Source: Sphingomonas sp. Leaf21
GTDB taxonomy: Bacteria; Pseudomonadota; Alphaproteobacteria; Sphingomonadales; Sphingomonadaceae
Reading direction: 5' to 3'
Length of the DNA stretch: 64,000 bases
NCBI RefSeq assembly: GCF_916858675.1
Contig: NZ_CAKASM010000018.1
Span: 1-64,000 of the forward strand
The notes beneath the pieces were generated by a model. It searched no databases and was not told the origin of the DNA. It saw nothing but the letters and a program-made list of their open reading frames with translations. This document shows, piece by piece, positions 53,688 through 62,278 of the stretch. Both the position numbers and the translations under genes were made by a program. Each line of letters opens with the position of its first letter. Positions within the stretch are counted from its first letter, which is position 1.

Positions 53688-53716
53688 TTGCGCAAACGGC
53701 TTCGCCTTCCTATATC
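53688..53716 (+). promoter_or_regulatory. Sigma-70-type promoter of the tmRNA gene
   Basis: TTGCGC (53688-53693) and TATATC (53711-53716) are separated by 17 bases. Transcription would start near 53723, just at the hairpin GCCGGGTTTCACCCGGC that precedes the acceptor piece. Confidence 0.6.
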
Positions 53717-53740
53717 CGTCCGTGCCGGGTTTCACCCGGC

Positions 53741-53985
53741 TATGACGATAAACTGCGGCGAGTAATAGACGCAGCGGACCCGGGGGCAGTACCCGGCGGC
53801 TCCACCATAAAAGGTGGTGTATCTGGACACCGTTTCTGACGGGGCCGAACCAGGATCGACGTGTGTTGAAAAGCGCTGTTTTCGTTCGGAATGGGACCAC
53901 CGCAACGGCCCATACACACAAGTGCCAACGATAACGAAGCACTCGCGATTGCGGCGTAATTGAGGGCCTCACGGCCTGACATTAC
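53741..53985 (+). ncRNA. ssrA: tmRNA, permuted two-piece form
   Basis: The gene is circularly permuted as in alphaproteobacteria. First comes the acceptor piece, with the T-arm CCGGG/CCCGG around GGCAGTA and the acceptor strand CGGCTCC-A-CCA ending at 53807. A spacer of about 33 bases follows. The coding piece starts at 53841 with GGGGCCG, which pairs with CGGCTCC (one G-T pair), then GGATCGACG typical of tmRNA 5' ends. The tag frame 53924-53959 reads ANDNEALAIAA and a stop. A hairpin AGGGCC/GGCCT follows. Mature ends are estimates. tmRNA with SmpB frees stalled ribosomes and marks the peptide for proteolysis. Confidence 0.95.
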
Positions 53986-54160
53986 ACCAAGATAGCGCGG
54001 TCGGACCCCACCGGGCAACAGAAGGGGAATCCAGCGGTACGGGGAGCACCGGGCAACAGAAGCTCCCCACTTCCGGATTTTGATGGGAGCGCCTCACCGG
54101 CTGTTACAACTTCCGTTCGCTCAGGCTGAACGGCGGGGAGAATACCCCTACATTCTTTGA

Positions 54161-54281
54161 CCCCGGCGGAGGCCGGGGCCCAGGTTCGACGCAGTGGATG
54201 GTGCGCCACACGGTGCCGGGGAGGCAAACCGGGCCACGCCTTCGCAGGTTCGCCGCAACTGGGCCCCGGCCTCCGCCGGGG
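54161..54281. repeat. Perfect 23-bp inverted repeat around a 75-bp centre
   Basis: Arms 54161-54183 and 54259-54281 are exact inverted copies, each itself containing the CCCCGGC/GCCGGGG stem seen elsewhere. They lie between ssrA and the converging mutS gene. Upstream, CACCGGGCAACAGAAG occurs twice (near 54008 and 54047), a short direct repeat. Nothing else is seen between 53986 and 54295. Confidence 0.8.
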
Positions 54282-54295
54282 CGCAAGGAGAAGGC

Positions 54296-56884
54296 TTACC
54301 CCTCCCGCGCCAGCGCCTTCAGCTTGTATAGCGCATCCAGCGCCTCGCGCGGCGACAGGCTGTCGACGTCGAGCTTCTCGACCTCGGCCCGGATCGCGTC
54401 GCACTGCTCTTCCTCGATCTGCGCGGCGGCGGCGAACAGGGGCAGGTCGTCCAGACCCGCCGCCAGCCCGCCGGTCTTGGCGCGACCCGCCTCGAGCTTG
54501 GCGAGCACCGCCTTGGCCCGTGCCACCGTCGTCGGGGGCATACCCGCCAGCCGCGCCACCGCCAGCCCGTAGGAGCGGTCCGCCGGGCCTTCCGACACCT
54601 CGTGCAACAGGACCAGTTCACCCTTCCATTCGCGGGCGCGGACATGGTGGAGCGACAGCGCCTCGCAGCGTTCGGCGAGCCGCGTCAGCTCGTGATAATG
54701 GGTCGCGAACAGGCAGCGGCAGCGATTATCCTCATGGATCGCCTCCACCACCGCCCAGGCGATGGCGAGGCCGTCATAGGTCGAGGTGCCTCGTCCGACC
54801 TCGTCGAGGATGACGAAGCTGCGCGGGGTCGCCTGTGCCAGGATGGCGGCGGTCTCGACCATCTCGACCATGAAGGTCGAGCGTCCGCGCGCCAGATTGT
54901 CCGACGCGCCGACCCGGCTGAACAGCCGGTCGACCAGCCCGATCTTCGCGTGCGTGGCGGGGACGTAGGACCCCGCCTGTGCCAGCACTGCGATCAGCGC
55001 GTTCTGGCGCAGGAAGGTCGACTTGCCGCCCATGTTCGGGCCCGTGACCAGCCAGAGCCGCGAGCTTTCCGACAGTTGGCAGTCATTGGCGACGAACCGC
55101 TCGCCCGAGCGCGCCACCGCCGCCTCGACCACCGGATGGCGGCCGCCCGTCACTTCGAAACAGGCATGGTCGACCAGTTCGGGCCGGACCCAGCCGCCCT
55201 CGACCGCGCGTTCGGCCAGCCCGCTCGCCACGTCCAGTCGTGCGAGCGCGTCCGCCGTCGCCGCGATTCCCTCGCGCGAGGCAAGCGCGGCGGCGGTCAG
55301 TTCCTCCAGATGCGCGGCTTCGGCGGCCAGCGCATGGGCCCCGGCTTGCGCGACCTTGCTCGCGACCTCGTGCAGTTCGGGCGTGTTGAAGCGGACCACG
55401 CCCGCCAGCGTCTGGCGATGGGTGAAGCCGGAATCGGGCTTCATCAGCGCATCGGCCGCACGCGCAGGCACCTCGACATGATAGCCGAGCACGCCATTGT
55501 GGCGAATCTTGAGCGCGGTGATTCCGGTCTTCTGGCGGAACTCGGCCTCCAGCGCGGCGATGGCGCGGCGTCCGCCCGCACCCGCATCGCGCAGATCGTC
55601 GAGCGCCACGTCATAGCCCGCTGCGATATAGCCACCCTCGCTCGCCTCGATCGGCGGAGTGGGGACGAGCGCGCGGCGGAGCAGGTCGATCAGCGCGCCG
55701 TGCCCGCGCAGGCGCGGGGCCGTGTCGCGCAGCAAAGGCGGCCCATCGGCCAATTGCTCGGACAGCGCCCAGGCGCCGTCGAGCCCGTCGCGCAACTGCC
55801 CCAGGTCGCGTGGGGAGCCGCGCCCCGCCGCGATCCGCCCGATCGCGCGTCCGATATCGGGCAGCGCGCGCAGCGCCCCGCGCAACCGCTCACGCAGACC
55901 CGTATCGTCATGGAAATGTTGGACCAGGTCGAGCCGCGCCTCGATCGCGTCGCGGTCCATCAACGGCGCGCCGATATCGCCGCCCAGCGCGCGGGCCCCG
56001 GCGCCGGTTACCGTCCGGTCGACCGCATCGAGCAGCGAGCCCTTGCGCTGGCCGCTCGCGGTCTGGGTCAGCTCCAGGCTCTCGCGCGTCGCCGCGTCGA
56101 TCGCCATCGCGCCCGCCGCCTGGCAGAGAACCGGCGGGCGCAGGAAGGGCAGCGCACCCTTGGCCGTATGGTCGAGATAGGCCACGAGGCCCCCGGCCGC
56201 CGACAGTCCGGCGCGGCTGAACTGCCCGAACCCGTCCAGCGTCGCAACGCCGTAGAGCCGCTTCAGCCGGTCCTCGCCCTGACCGCTGTCGAAGGTCGCG
56301 GAGGGACGCAGCGTCGTCGCCGCGTCGGCGTGCGCGGCATTTTCGGCCGCCACCACCTCGGCCGCCGCCAAGCGCGCGAGTTCGGCACCCAGCGCATCGG
56401 GCTTCGCATCGATCACCACGAACCGGCCGGTCGAGATATCGGCGGCGGCCAGTGCTACCGCGCCGCCCGCCTCGCCGATCGCGACGCACCAATTGTCGGT
56501 CCGCGCGTCGAGCAACGCTTCCTCGGTCAGGGTGCCCGCCGTCACCACGCGGACGATCCCGCGCGCGACCAGCGCCTTGTAGCCGCCACGCGCCTTGGCC
56601 TCCGCCGGCGTCTCGGTCTGCTCGGCAATCGCGACGCGATGACCCGCCTTGATCAGCCGTTGCAGATAGGCCGTCGCGGCATGTACCGGCACGCCGCACA
56701 TCGGGATCTTCTCGCCGCCATGCTCCCCGCGCGAGGTCAGCGCGATGTCGAGCACGGCCGAGGCGATCTTCGCGTCGTCGAAGAACAGCTCGAAGAAGTC
56801 GCCCATGCGATAGAAGAGCAGGCAATCCTCGGCTTCGGCCTTCAGCGTCAGATATTGCGTCATCATCGGGGTCGGGGTGGTCAT
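54296..56884 (-). CDS. mutS: DNA mismatch repair protein MutS
   Basis: 862 residues, full length. The mismatch-binding N-terminal domain has the Phe-x-Glu motif in YRMGDFFELFFDDA; the connector, lever and clamp domains follow; the ATPase has GPNMGGKST, DEVGRGTSTYDGLAIAWAVVE split at the Walker B, and FATHYHELT. It recognises mismatches and recruits MutL. ATG 56884 starts MTTPTPMMTQY; a second ATG 18 bases in is possible. It is a single gene, opposite in direction to maeB. Confidence 0.98.
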   Translation of the reverse strand: MTTPTPMMTQYLTLKAEAEDCLLFYRMGDFFELFFDDAKIASAVLDIALTSRGEHGGEKIPMCGVPVHAATAYLQRLIKAGHRVAIAEQTETPAEAKARGGYKALVARGIVRVVTAGTLTEEALLDARTDNWCVAIGEAGGAVALAAADISTGRFVVIDAKPDALGAELARLAAAEVVAAENAAHADAATTLRPSATFDSGQGEDRLKRLYGVATLDGFGQFSRAGLSAAGGLVAYLDHTAKGALPFLRPPVLCQAAGAMAIDAATRESLELTQTASGQRKGSLLDAVDRTVTGAGARALGGDIGAPLMDRDAIEARLDLVQHFHDDTGLRERLRGALRALPDIGRAIGRIAAGRGSPRDLGQLRDGLDGAWALSEQLADGPPLLRDTAPRLRGHGALIDLLRRALVPTPPIEASEGGYIAAGYDVALDDLRDAGAGGRRAIAALEAEFRQKTGITALKIRHNGVLGYHVEVPARAADALMKPDSGFTHRQTLAGVVRFNTPELHEVASKVAQAGAHALAAEAAHLEELTAAALASREGIAATADALARLDVASGLAERAVEGGWVRPELVDHACFEVTGGRHPVVEAAVARSGERFVANDCQLSESSRLWLVTGPNMGGKSTFLRQNALIAVLAQAGSYVPATHAKIGLVDRLFSRVGASDNLARGRSTFMVEMVETAAILAQATPRSFVILDEVGRGTSTYDGLAIAWAVVEAIHEDNRCRCLFATHYHELTRLAERCEALSLHHVRAREWKGELVLLHEVSEGPADRSYGLAVARLAGMPPTTVARAKAVLAKLEAGRAKTGGLAAGLDDLPLFAAAAQIEEEQCDAIRAEVEKLDVDSLSPREALDALYKLKALAREG

Positions 56885-57134
56885 CGAGGCGTCGGTTCCA
56901 GATTCGCAAGTCGTCGAAGGCGGGCTCGGTCGGGCCGATGGCGTCGGACCGGTCGCGTGGCAGGGGGTGGCAGCGCTATAGCGACGCCGCGACCCGCTGG
57001 CGAGGCTGGAGGGGCGCCGGGGTATATCGGAGGCCGGAAATGCTGCGACGCAATATCAGCGCCGTGCCGGTCGGCTCTGCCCGCGTGGCGGATAACCGGG
57101 CGCGTCGACGGGGTAAAAGTGCCCCGTGACAGGG

Positions 57135-57162
57135 TTGTCAGCGGGGTCCGAAAGTTTAAAGA
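57135..57162 (+). promoter_or_regulatory. Possible promoter of maeB
   Basis: TTGTCA (57135-57140) and TAAAGA (57157-57162) stand 16 bases apart, about 40 bases before the maeB start codon in otherwise GC-rich sequence. It is a candidate only; the -10 match is modest. The gap 56885-57203 between mutS and maeB shows no gene. Confidence 0.4.
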
Positions 57163-57203
57163 GCCGTAGCGTCCTTGTATTCACAGCATCGAAGGCCGCG
57201 CGC

Positions 57204-59462
57204 ATGACCGACGAACCCACCGACCAGTTCTCCGAGCGCGAGGCCCTGCTGTTCCATTCCGAGGGACGCCCCGGCAAGATCGAGATCATCGCGTCCAAGC
57301 CGATGGCGACGCAGCGCGACCTGGCGCTGGCCTATTCGCCGGGCGTCGCGGTGCCGGTGCTCGCCATCGCCGAAGATCCCGCCACCGCCTATGACTATAC
57401 CGCAAAGGGCAATCTCGTCGCGGTCATCTCCAACGGCACCGCGATCCTGGGTCTGGGCAATCTCGGCGCGCTGGCGTCCAAGCCGGTGATGGAGGGCAAG
57501 GCGGTACTCTTCAAGCGCTTCGCCGATGTCGACTCGATCGATATCGAGCTGAAGACCGAGGATGTCGACCGGATCATCGACGCGATCGAGCTGATGGAGC
57601 CGAGCTTCGGCGGCATCAACCTGGAGGACATCAAGGCGCCCGAATGCTTCATCATCGAGCAGACCCTGCGCGAGCGGATGAACATCCCGGTGTTCCATGA
57701 CGACCAGCACGGCACCGCGATCATCTGCGCGGCGGGGCTCATCAACGCCTGCCTGCTGACCAAGCGGCGGCTGGACGAGATCAAGGTCGTGGTCAACGGC
57801 GCGGGCGCGGCGGCGATCGCCTGCACCGAACTGATGAAGGCGATGGGCGTGCGCCACGACAATGTCATCATGTGCGACCGCACGGGCGTGATCTATCAGG
57901 GGCGCGACGACATCAACCAGTGGCAGTCGGCGCATGCCGCCGCCACCGACCGTCGCTCGCTGACCGAGGCGCTGCACGGTGCCGACGTGTTCCTGGGGCT
58001 GTCGGCGGCGGGCGCGCTGAAGCCCGAGATGGTCAAGGACATGGCGCCCTCGCCGATCATCTTCGCCATGGCCAACCCGGAGCCGGAAATCCGCCCCGAA
58101 CTCGCCAAGGCGGCACGCCCCGACGCGATCGTCGCGACCGGGCGTTCGGACTATCCGAACCAGGTCAACAACGTCATCGGTTTCCCCTTCATCTTCCGCG
58201 GCGCGCTCGACGTGCGGGCGACCGGCATCAATGACGAGATGAAGATCGCCGCCGCCAACGCCATCGCCGAACTGGCGCGCCAGCGCGTGCCCGAGGAAGT
58301 GGCGCTGGCTTACGGCACCCAGCACAGCTTCGGCCCGGACTATATCATTCCCGCGCCGTTCGACCCGCGCCTGATGGAGCTGGTCCCCTCGGCGGTGGCC
58401 AAGGCGGCGATGGATTCGGGCGTGGCGACGCGGCCGATCCTCGACATGGACGCCTATCGCCAGAAGCTGCGCGCGCGCCTGAACCCGACCACCTCGGTCC
58501 TGACGCTCGCCTATGAAGGCGCGCGCGCGCATCCGAAGCGCGTGCTGTTCGCCGAGGGCGAGGAAGAGGTCGTGCTGCGCGCCGCCATCGCCTTCAAGGA
58601 AGGCGGCTATGGCACGCCGGTGCTGGTCGGGCGCGACGACGTCTATGATCGCCTCAAGGCGCTGGGCGTCACCAACCCGCAGGAATATGAAGTCCATAAC
58701 AGCCGCACCTCCGAGATGGTGCCGCAGATGGTCGACTTCCTGTACCAGCGGCTCCAGCGGCGCGGCTACCTGAAGCGCGATGCCGAGCGGCTCATCAACC
58801 AGGACCGCAACATCTTCGGTTCGGTGATGCTGCAACTAGGCCAGGCCGATGCGATGATCACCGGTATCACCCGCACCTATGCGCAGAGCTTCCGCGAGAT
58901 CCGCCGGGTGATCGATCCCGTCGACGGCAAGGTGCCGTTCGGCATCCACCTGCTCGTCGGGCAGAGCCACACGGTGTTCATCGCGGATACCACGGTCAAC
59001 GAGCGTCCTTCGGCCGAGGAACTGGCCGACATCGCCGAGCGCACGGCGGCGGTCGCGCGGCGGATGGGGCATGAACCCCGCGTCGCCTTCCTGTCCTATT
59101 CGACCTTCGGCAATCCCGAAGGCCAGTGGATCGACAATATCCGCGACGGCGTGGCGGTGCTCGACAAGCGCCAGGTCGGTTTCGAATATGAGGGCGACAT
59201 GGCTCCCGACGTCGCGCTCAACCCCAAACAGATGGCGAACTTTCCGTTCTCGCGCCTGTCGGGTCCGGCCAATGTCCTCATCATGCCGGGGCTCCAGTCG
59301 GCGAACATTTCCGCCAAGCTGCTGCGCGAACTGGGCGGCGACAGCATGATCGGCCCGATGCTGATCGGCATGGAAAAGCCGGTGCAGATCGCGCCGATGA
59401 CCTCGACCGCAGGGGATCTGGTCACGCTGGCGGTGCTGGCGGCGGGCGGCATCGCGCGCTGA
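57204..59462 (+). CDS. maeB: NADP-dependent malic enzyme (MaeB, malic enzyme-phosphotransacetylase fusion)
   Basis: 752 residues, the usual length of the two-domain MaeB. The N-terminal malic-enzyme part has LAYSPGVAVP, FHDDQHGTAI and VVNGAGAAAIAC (NADP loop); the C-terminal part resembles phosphate acetyltransferase (PKRVLFAEGEEEVVLRA, FGIHLLVGQSHTVFIADTTV in pieces, GPANVLIMPGLQSANI) and is regulatory rather than catalytic in known MaeB enzymes. It makes pyruvate, CO2 and NADPH from malate. ATG 57204 is the family start MTDEPTDQFSEREAL. A terminator follows. Confidence 0.96.
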   Translation: MTDEPTDQFSEREALLFHSEGRPGKIEIIASKPMATQRDLALAYSPGVAVPVLAIAEDPATAYDYTAKGNLVAVISNGTAILGLGNLGALASKPVMEGKAVLFKRFADVDSIDIELKTEDVDRIIDAIELMEPSFGGINLEDIKAPECFIIEQTLRERMNIPVFHDDQHGTAIICAAGLINACLLTKRRLDEIKVVVNGAGAAAIACTELMKAMGVRHDNVIMCDRTGVIYQGRDDINQWQSAHAAATDRRSLTEALHGADVFLGLSAAGALKPEMVKDMAPSPIIFAMANPEPEIRPELAKAARPDAIVATGRSDYPNQVNNVIGFPFIFRGALDVRATGINDEMKIAAANAIAELARQRVPEEVALAYGTQHSFGPDYIIPAPFDPRLMELVPSAVAKAAMDSGVATRPILDMDAYRQKLRARLNPTTSVLTLAYEGARAHPKRVLFAEGEEEVVLRAAIAFKEGGYGTPVLVGRDDVYDRLKALGVTNPQEYEVHNSRTSEMVPQMVDFLYQRLQRRGYLKRDAERLINQDRNIFGSVMLQLGQADAMITGITRTYAQSFREIRRVIDPVDGKVPFGIHLLVGQSHTVFIADTTVNERPSAEELADIAERTAAVARRMGHEPRVAFLSYSTFGNPEGQWIDNIRDGVAVLDKRQVGFEYEGDMAPDVALNPKQMANFPFSRLSGPANVLIMPGLQSANISAKLLRELGGDSMIGPMLIGMEKPVQIAPMTSTAGDLVTLAVLAAGGIAR

Positions 59463-59483
59463 TCATCGCTTGAGGCTGGTAGT

Positions 59484-59520
59484 GGGGGCCGGGCGACGCA
59501 AGGTTGCCCGGCCCCTTCCT
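59484..59520 (+). terminator. Terminator-like hairpin behind maeB
   Basis: GGGGCCGGGC (59485-59494) pairs perfectly with GCCCGGCCCC (59506-59515) and is followed by TTCCT. The stem is strong; the T-run is poor. Confidence 0.7.
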
Positions 59521-59632
59521 ATTCCTCCCCAAGCTGTGCCCGGGGAGGGGGGCCGCCGCGAAGCGGTGGTGGAGGGGGCCTCCACGTAATCACCGCTTGG
59601 CGGCGGCCCCCTCCACCAGCGTCGCCGGTGCC
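59521..59632. repeat. Intergenic palindromic repeat cluster
   Basis: TCCTCCCCAAGCTGTG, then GCCGCCGCGAAGCGGTGGTGG and a reversed arm CCGCTTGGCGGCGGCCCC. It shares TCCTCCCCAAGC and CCGCGAAGCGGTGGTGGAGG with 29296-29421. The remaining bases to the TonB receptor start (59757) show no gene. Confidence 0.7.
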
Positions 59633-59756
59633 TGTCGCTTCAAAGACACATTCCACCACCGTCACAAACCGGTCATCGCCGCGTCGCCACCATGTCACGC
59701 GGCGGCCCCATGCGCCCGCTCCATTGGGTTAACGAGCCATTTGGGGGCGAAGCATC

Positions 59757-62144
59757 ATGGTAAAGTATCTGGTCGGTGTCGCGACGATCGCGCTGATCGC
59801 ACCCGGCGTCGGGGCGCAGTCGCTGCCCGTACAGGCCGCGATCACCGGCGCGGCGGATCCGGTCGCGGCCGACCCGACCAGCACGACCGACGAGCAGGCC
59901 GGCACGTCGGGCGACGTCGTCGTGCTCGGCTTCGGCCAGAGCCGCCAGGTCCAGACGATCACCGCCGCCGATCTCGATCGGCTGACCCCCGGCACCTCGC
60001 CGCTCAAGGCGATCTCCAAGCTGCCCGGGGTCAATTTCCAGGCGTCGGATCCGTTCGGCGCCTATGAATGGTCGACCCGCATCTCGCTTCGCGGGTTCAA
60101 CCAGAACCAGCTCGGCTTCACACTCGACGGCGTGCCGCTCGGCGACATGAGCTATGGCCCGACCAACGGCCTGCACATCAGCCGCGCGATCATCTCCGAG
60201 AACATCGCCTCGACCAGCGTCGCGCAGGGCGCGGGCGCGCTGGGCACGGCGTCGACCAGCAACCTGGGCGGGACGATCCAGTTCACCAGCCGCGCGCCGT
60301 CGGACATCGCCGGGATCGCCGCCTCGGGCACCTATGGCAGCAACGACACGATTCGCGGGTTCGTGCGCGCCGACAGCGGTGACATGGGCGGCGGGCTCAA
60401 GGGCTATCTCAGCTACGCCTATCTGACCACCGACAAGTGGAAGGGCTATGGCAGCCAGCGCCAGCATCAGGTGAACGCCAAGCTGGTCAAGGATTTCGGA
60501 TCGCGCGGTTCGATCACCGGCTTCTTCAACTTCTCCGATCGTCGCGAGAACGACTATCAGGACCTCAGCCTCGACATCATCAAGCGTCGCGGGCTCTATA
60601 ACGACAACATCACCAACAATTACCCGCTCGCCATCCTCTATGCCAAGCAAGCGACCAACGGCGCGGCGGCGGCGGCCTATGCCAGTGCGAATAACGGGTC
60701 GCTGACCGGCTTCAACGCGCCCTATGCCGGGGTCGCGATCGGGTTGCCGACCGGGATCACGCTCGACGACGGCTATTACGACGCGGCGGGGCTTCGCCAG
60801 GACTATCTGGGCGGCGTCACCTTCGACGCCAAGCTGACCGATACGCTCTCGCTGACCTCGACCAGCTATTATCATCACAACAAGGGGCAGGGATCTTGGA
60901 TCACGCCCTACAACCCGACCATGGCGGGCGCCCCCAATGCCGATGGCACGCCGATCACCAACCCCGCGCCGCTGTCGTTCCGCACGACCGAATACAGCCT
61001 GGACCGCGCGGGCACGATCGCCAAGCTGGCGCTGACCACCGGCGCGAACAAGCTGGAGCTGACCGGCTGGTATGAGAGCAACACGCTGCACCAGGCGCGG
61101 CGCCTCTACGGCATGACCGACACCGCGACGCCCAACCGCAACGCGCTGGATTTCCAGAGCAATCCGATGGCGACGGTCTGGAACGGCAAATATGATACCG
61201 AGACGCTGCAATATTCGGTCGGCGACACGCTCGACCTCGGCCAGCTGACCATCAATGGTGGCTGGAAGGGGATGCGCGTCCGCAACCAGGCCAACACGCT
61301 CGCGGGCACGCTGGCGCGCGGCCAGATCAAGAGCCAGGACTGGTTCCTGCCGCAGATCGGCGCGGTGCTGCACCTGGGCAACCAGGCGGAACTCTTCGCC
61401 AGCTATACCGAGAATATGCGCGCCTTCATCGCCGCCGCGACCGCGCCGCCCTTCTCGATCACCCAGGCCGCGTTCAACGCGGTGGCGAACACGGTCCGGC
61501 CCGAAAAGTCGAAGACGGCGGAGGGCGGCGTCCGCTATCGCACCGGCGGGCTGCAACTATCGGCGGTCGGCTATTATATCGACTTTTCCGATCGCCTGCT
61601 GACCTACTCGGTCGGCACCGCGATCCAGGGCATTCCGCCGACGCTCAACAATGTCGGCGGCGTGGAAAGCTATGGCGCGGAGGTTTCGGCCTTCTACCGC
61701 CTGACCTCCGCCTTCTCGGCGCTCGCCAGCTATTCCTACAACCATGCCACCTATCAGCAGACGGTGCGCGACGGTTCGGGCAACCTGCTGGCGGAGAAGG
61801 GCCGGTACGTCGTCGACACGCCGCAGAACATGGTCAAGGGCGAGCTGGTCTATGACGACAGCCGCCTCTTCGGCCGGGTCGGCGCGGACTATATGTCGAA
61901 GCGCTACTTCACCTATCTGAACGACCAGTCGGTCGCGGGGCGCGTCCTGGTCGATGCCAGCATCGGTTATCGGTTCCCGGCGGCCTGGGGTGGCTTCTCG
62001 ATCGAGGGCAGCGTGACCAACCTGACCGACAAGCGGTATATCTCGACCATCGGCACCAACGGCTTCACCGCCAGTGGCGACAACCAGACCCTGCTTGCCG
62101 GCGCGCCGCGTCAGTGGTTCGTGACGCTGAAAAAGGGGTTCTGA
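59757..62144 (+). CDS. TonB-dependent receptor
   Basis: 795 residues. Signal peptide ending PGVGAQ, plug domain (SPLKAISKLPGVNFQASDPF, ISLRGFNQNQLGFTLDGVPLG in pieces, GALGTASTSNLGGTIQF) and a 22-strand barrel ending in VTLKKGF with the terminal Phe needed for outer-membrane assembly. No clear N-terminal TonB-box consensus; DVVVLGFGQ may serve. The long Tyr/Asn-rich extracellular loops suggest a bulky ligand such as a glycan or siderophore, which cannot be named. No SusD, hydrolase or regulator partner is next to it. Confidence 0.93.
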   Translation: MVKYLVGVATIALIAPGVGAQSLPVQAAITGAADPVAADPTSTTDEQAGTSGDVVVLGFGQSRQVQTITAADLDRLTPGTSPLKAISKLPGVNFQASDPFGAYEWSTRISLRGFNQNQLGFTLDGVPLGDMSYGPTNGLHISRAIISENIASTSVAQGAGALGTASTSNLGGTIQFTSRAPSDIAGIAASGTYGSNDTIRGFVRADSGDMGGGLKGYLSYAYLTTDKWKGYGSQRQHQVNAKLVKDFGSRGSITGFFNFSDRRENDYQDLSLDIIKRRGLYNDNITNNYPLAILYAKQATNGAAAAAYASANNGSLTGFNAPYAGVAIGLPTGITLDDGYYDAAGLRQDYLGGVTFDAKLTDTLSLTSTSYYHHNKGQGSWITPYNPTMAGAPNADGTPITNPAPLSFRTTEYSLDRAGTIAKLALTTGANKLELTGWYESNTLHQARRLYGMTDTATPNRNALDFQSNPMATVWNGKYDTETLQYSVGDTLDLGQLTINGGWKGMRVRNQANTLAGTLARGQIKSQDWFLPQIGAVLHLGNQAELFASYTENMRAFIAAATAPPFSITQAAFNAVANTVRPEKSKTAEGGVRYRTGGLQLSAVGYYIDFSDRLLTYSVGTAIQGIPPTLNNVGGVESYGAEVSAFYRLTSAFSALASYSYNHATYQQTVRDGSGNLLAEKGRYVVDTPQNMVKGELVYDDSRLFGRVGADYMSKRYFTYLNDQSVAGRVLVDASIGYRFPAAWGGFSIEGSVTNLTDKRYISTIGTNGFTASGDNQTLLAGAPRQWFVTLKKGF

Positions 62145-62157
62145 TAGCGCCTCTGGC

Positions 62158-62272
62158 CGCTCCCCTCCCGTAGACGGGAGGGGATGGGGGAGGGCGGAGT
62201 CTCACCGAGATTGTCGTCTGTTGCCAAGCCCTCCCCAAACCCCTCCCGCTTGCGGGAGGGGCTTTCTGCCGG
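62158..62272. repeat. CTCCCG-type palindromic repeat, copy 1
   Basis: CCCCTCCCG taga CGGGAGGGG at one end and CCCCTCCCGC ttgc GGGAGGGG at the other, with CTCACCGAGA between. An inverted, related copy is at 63655-63763, so the Hsp70-like gene is flanked by the two. Confidence 0.75.
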
Positions 62273-62278
62273 GATGGA

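Noticed and set aside
53732..54018. Minus-strand ORFs of 61 to 140 residues between the Rrf2 gene and mutS
   Set aside because: They lie across the tmRNA gene and its repeats and have no protein features.
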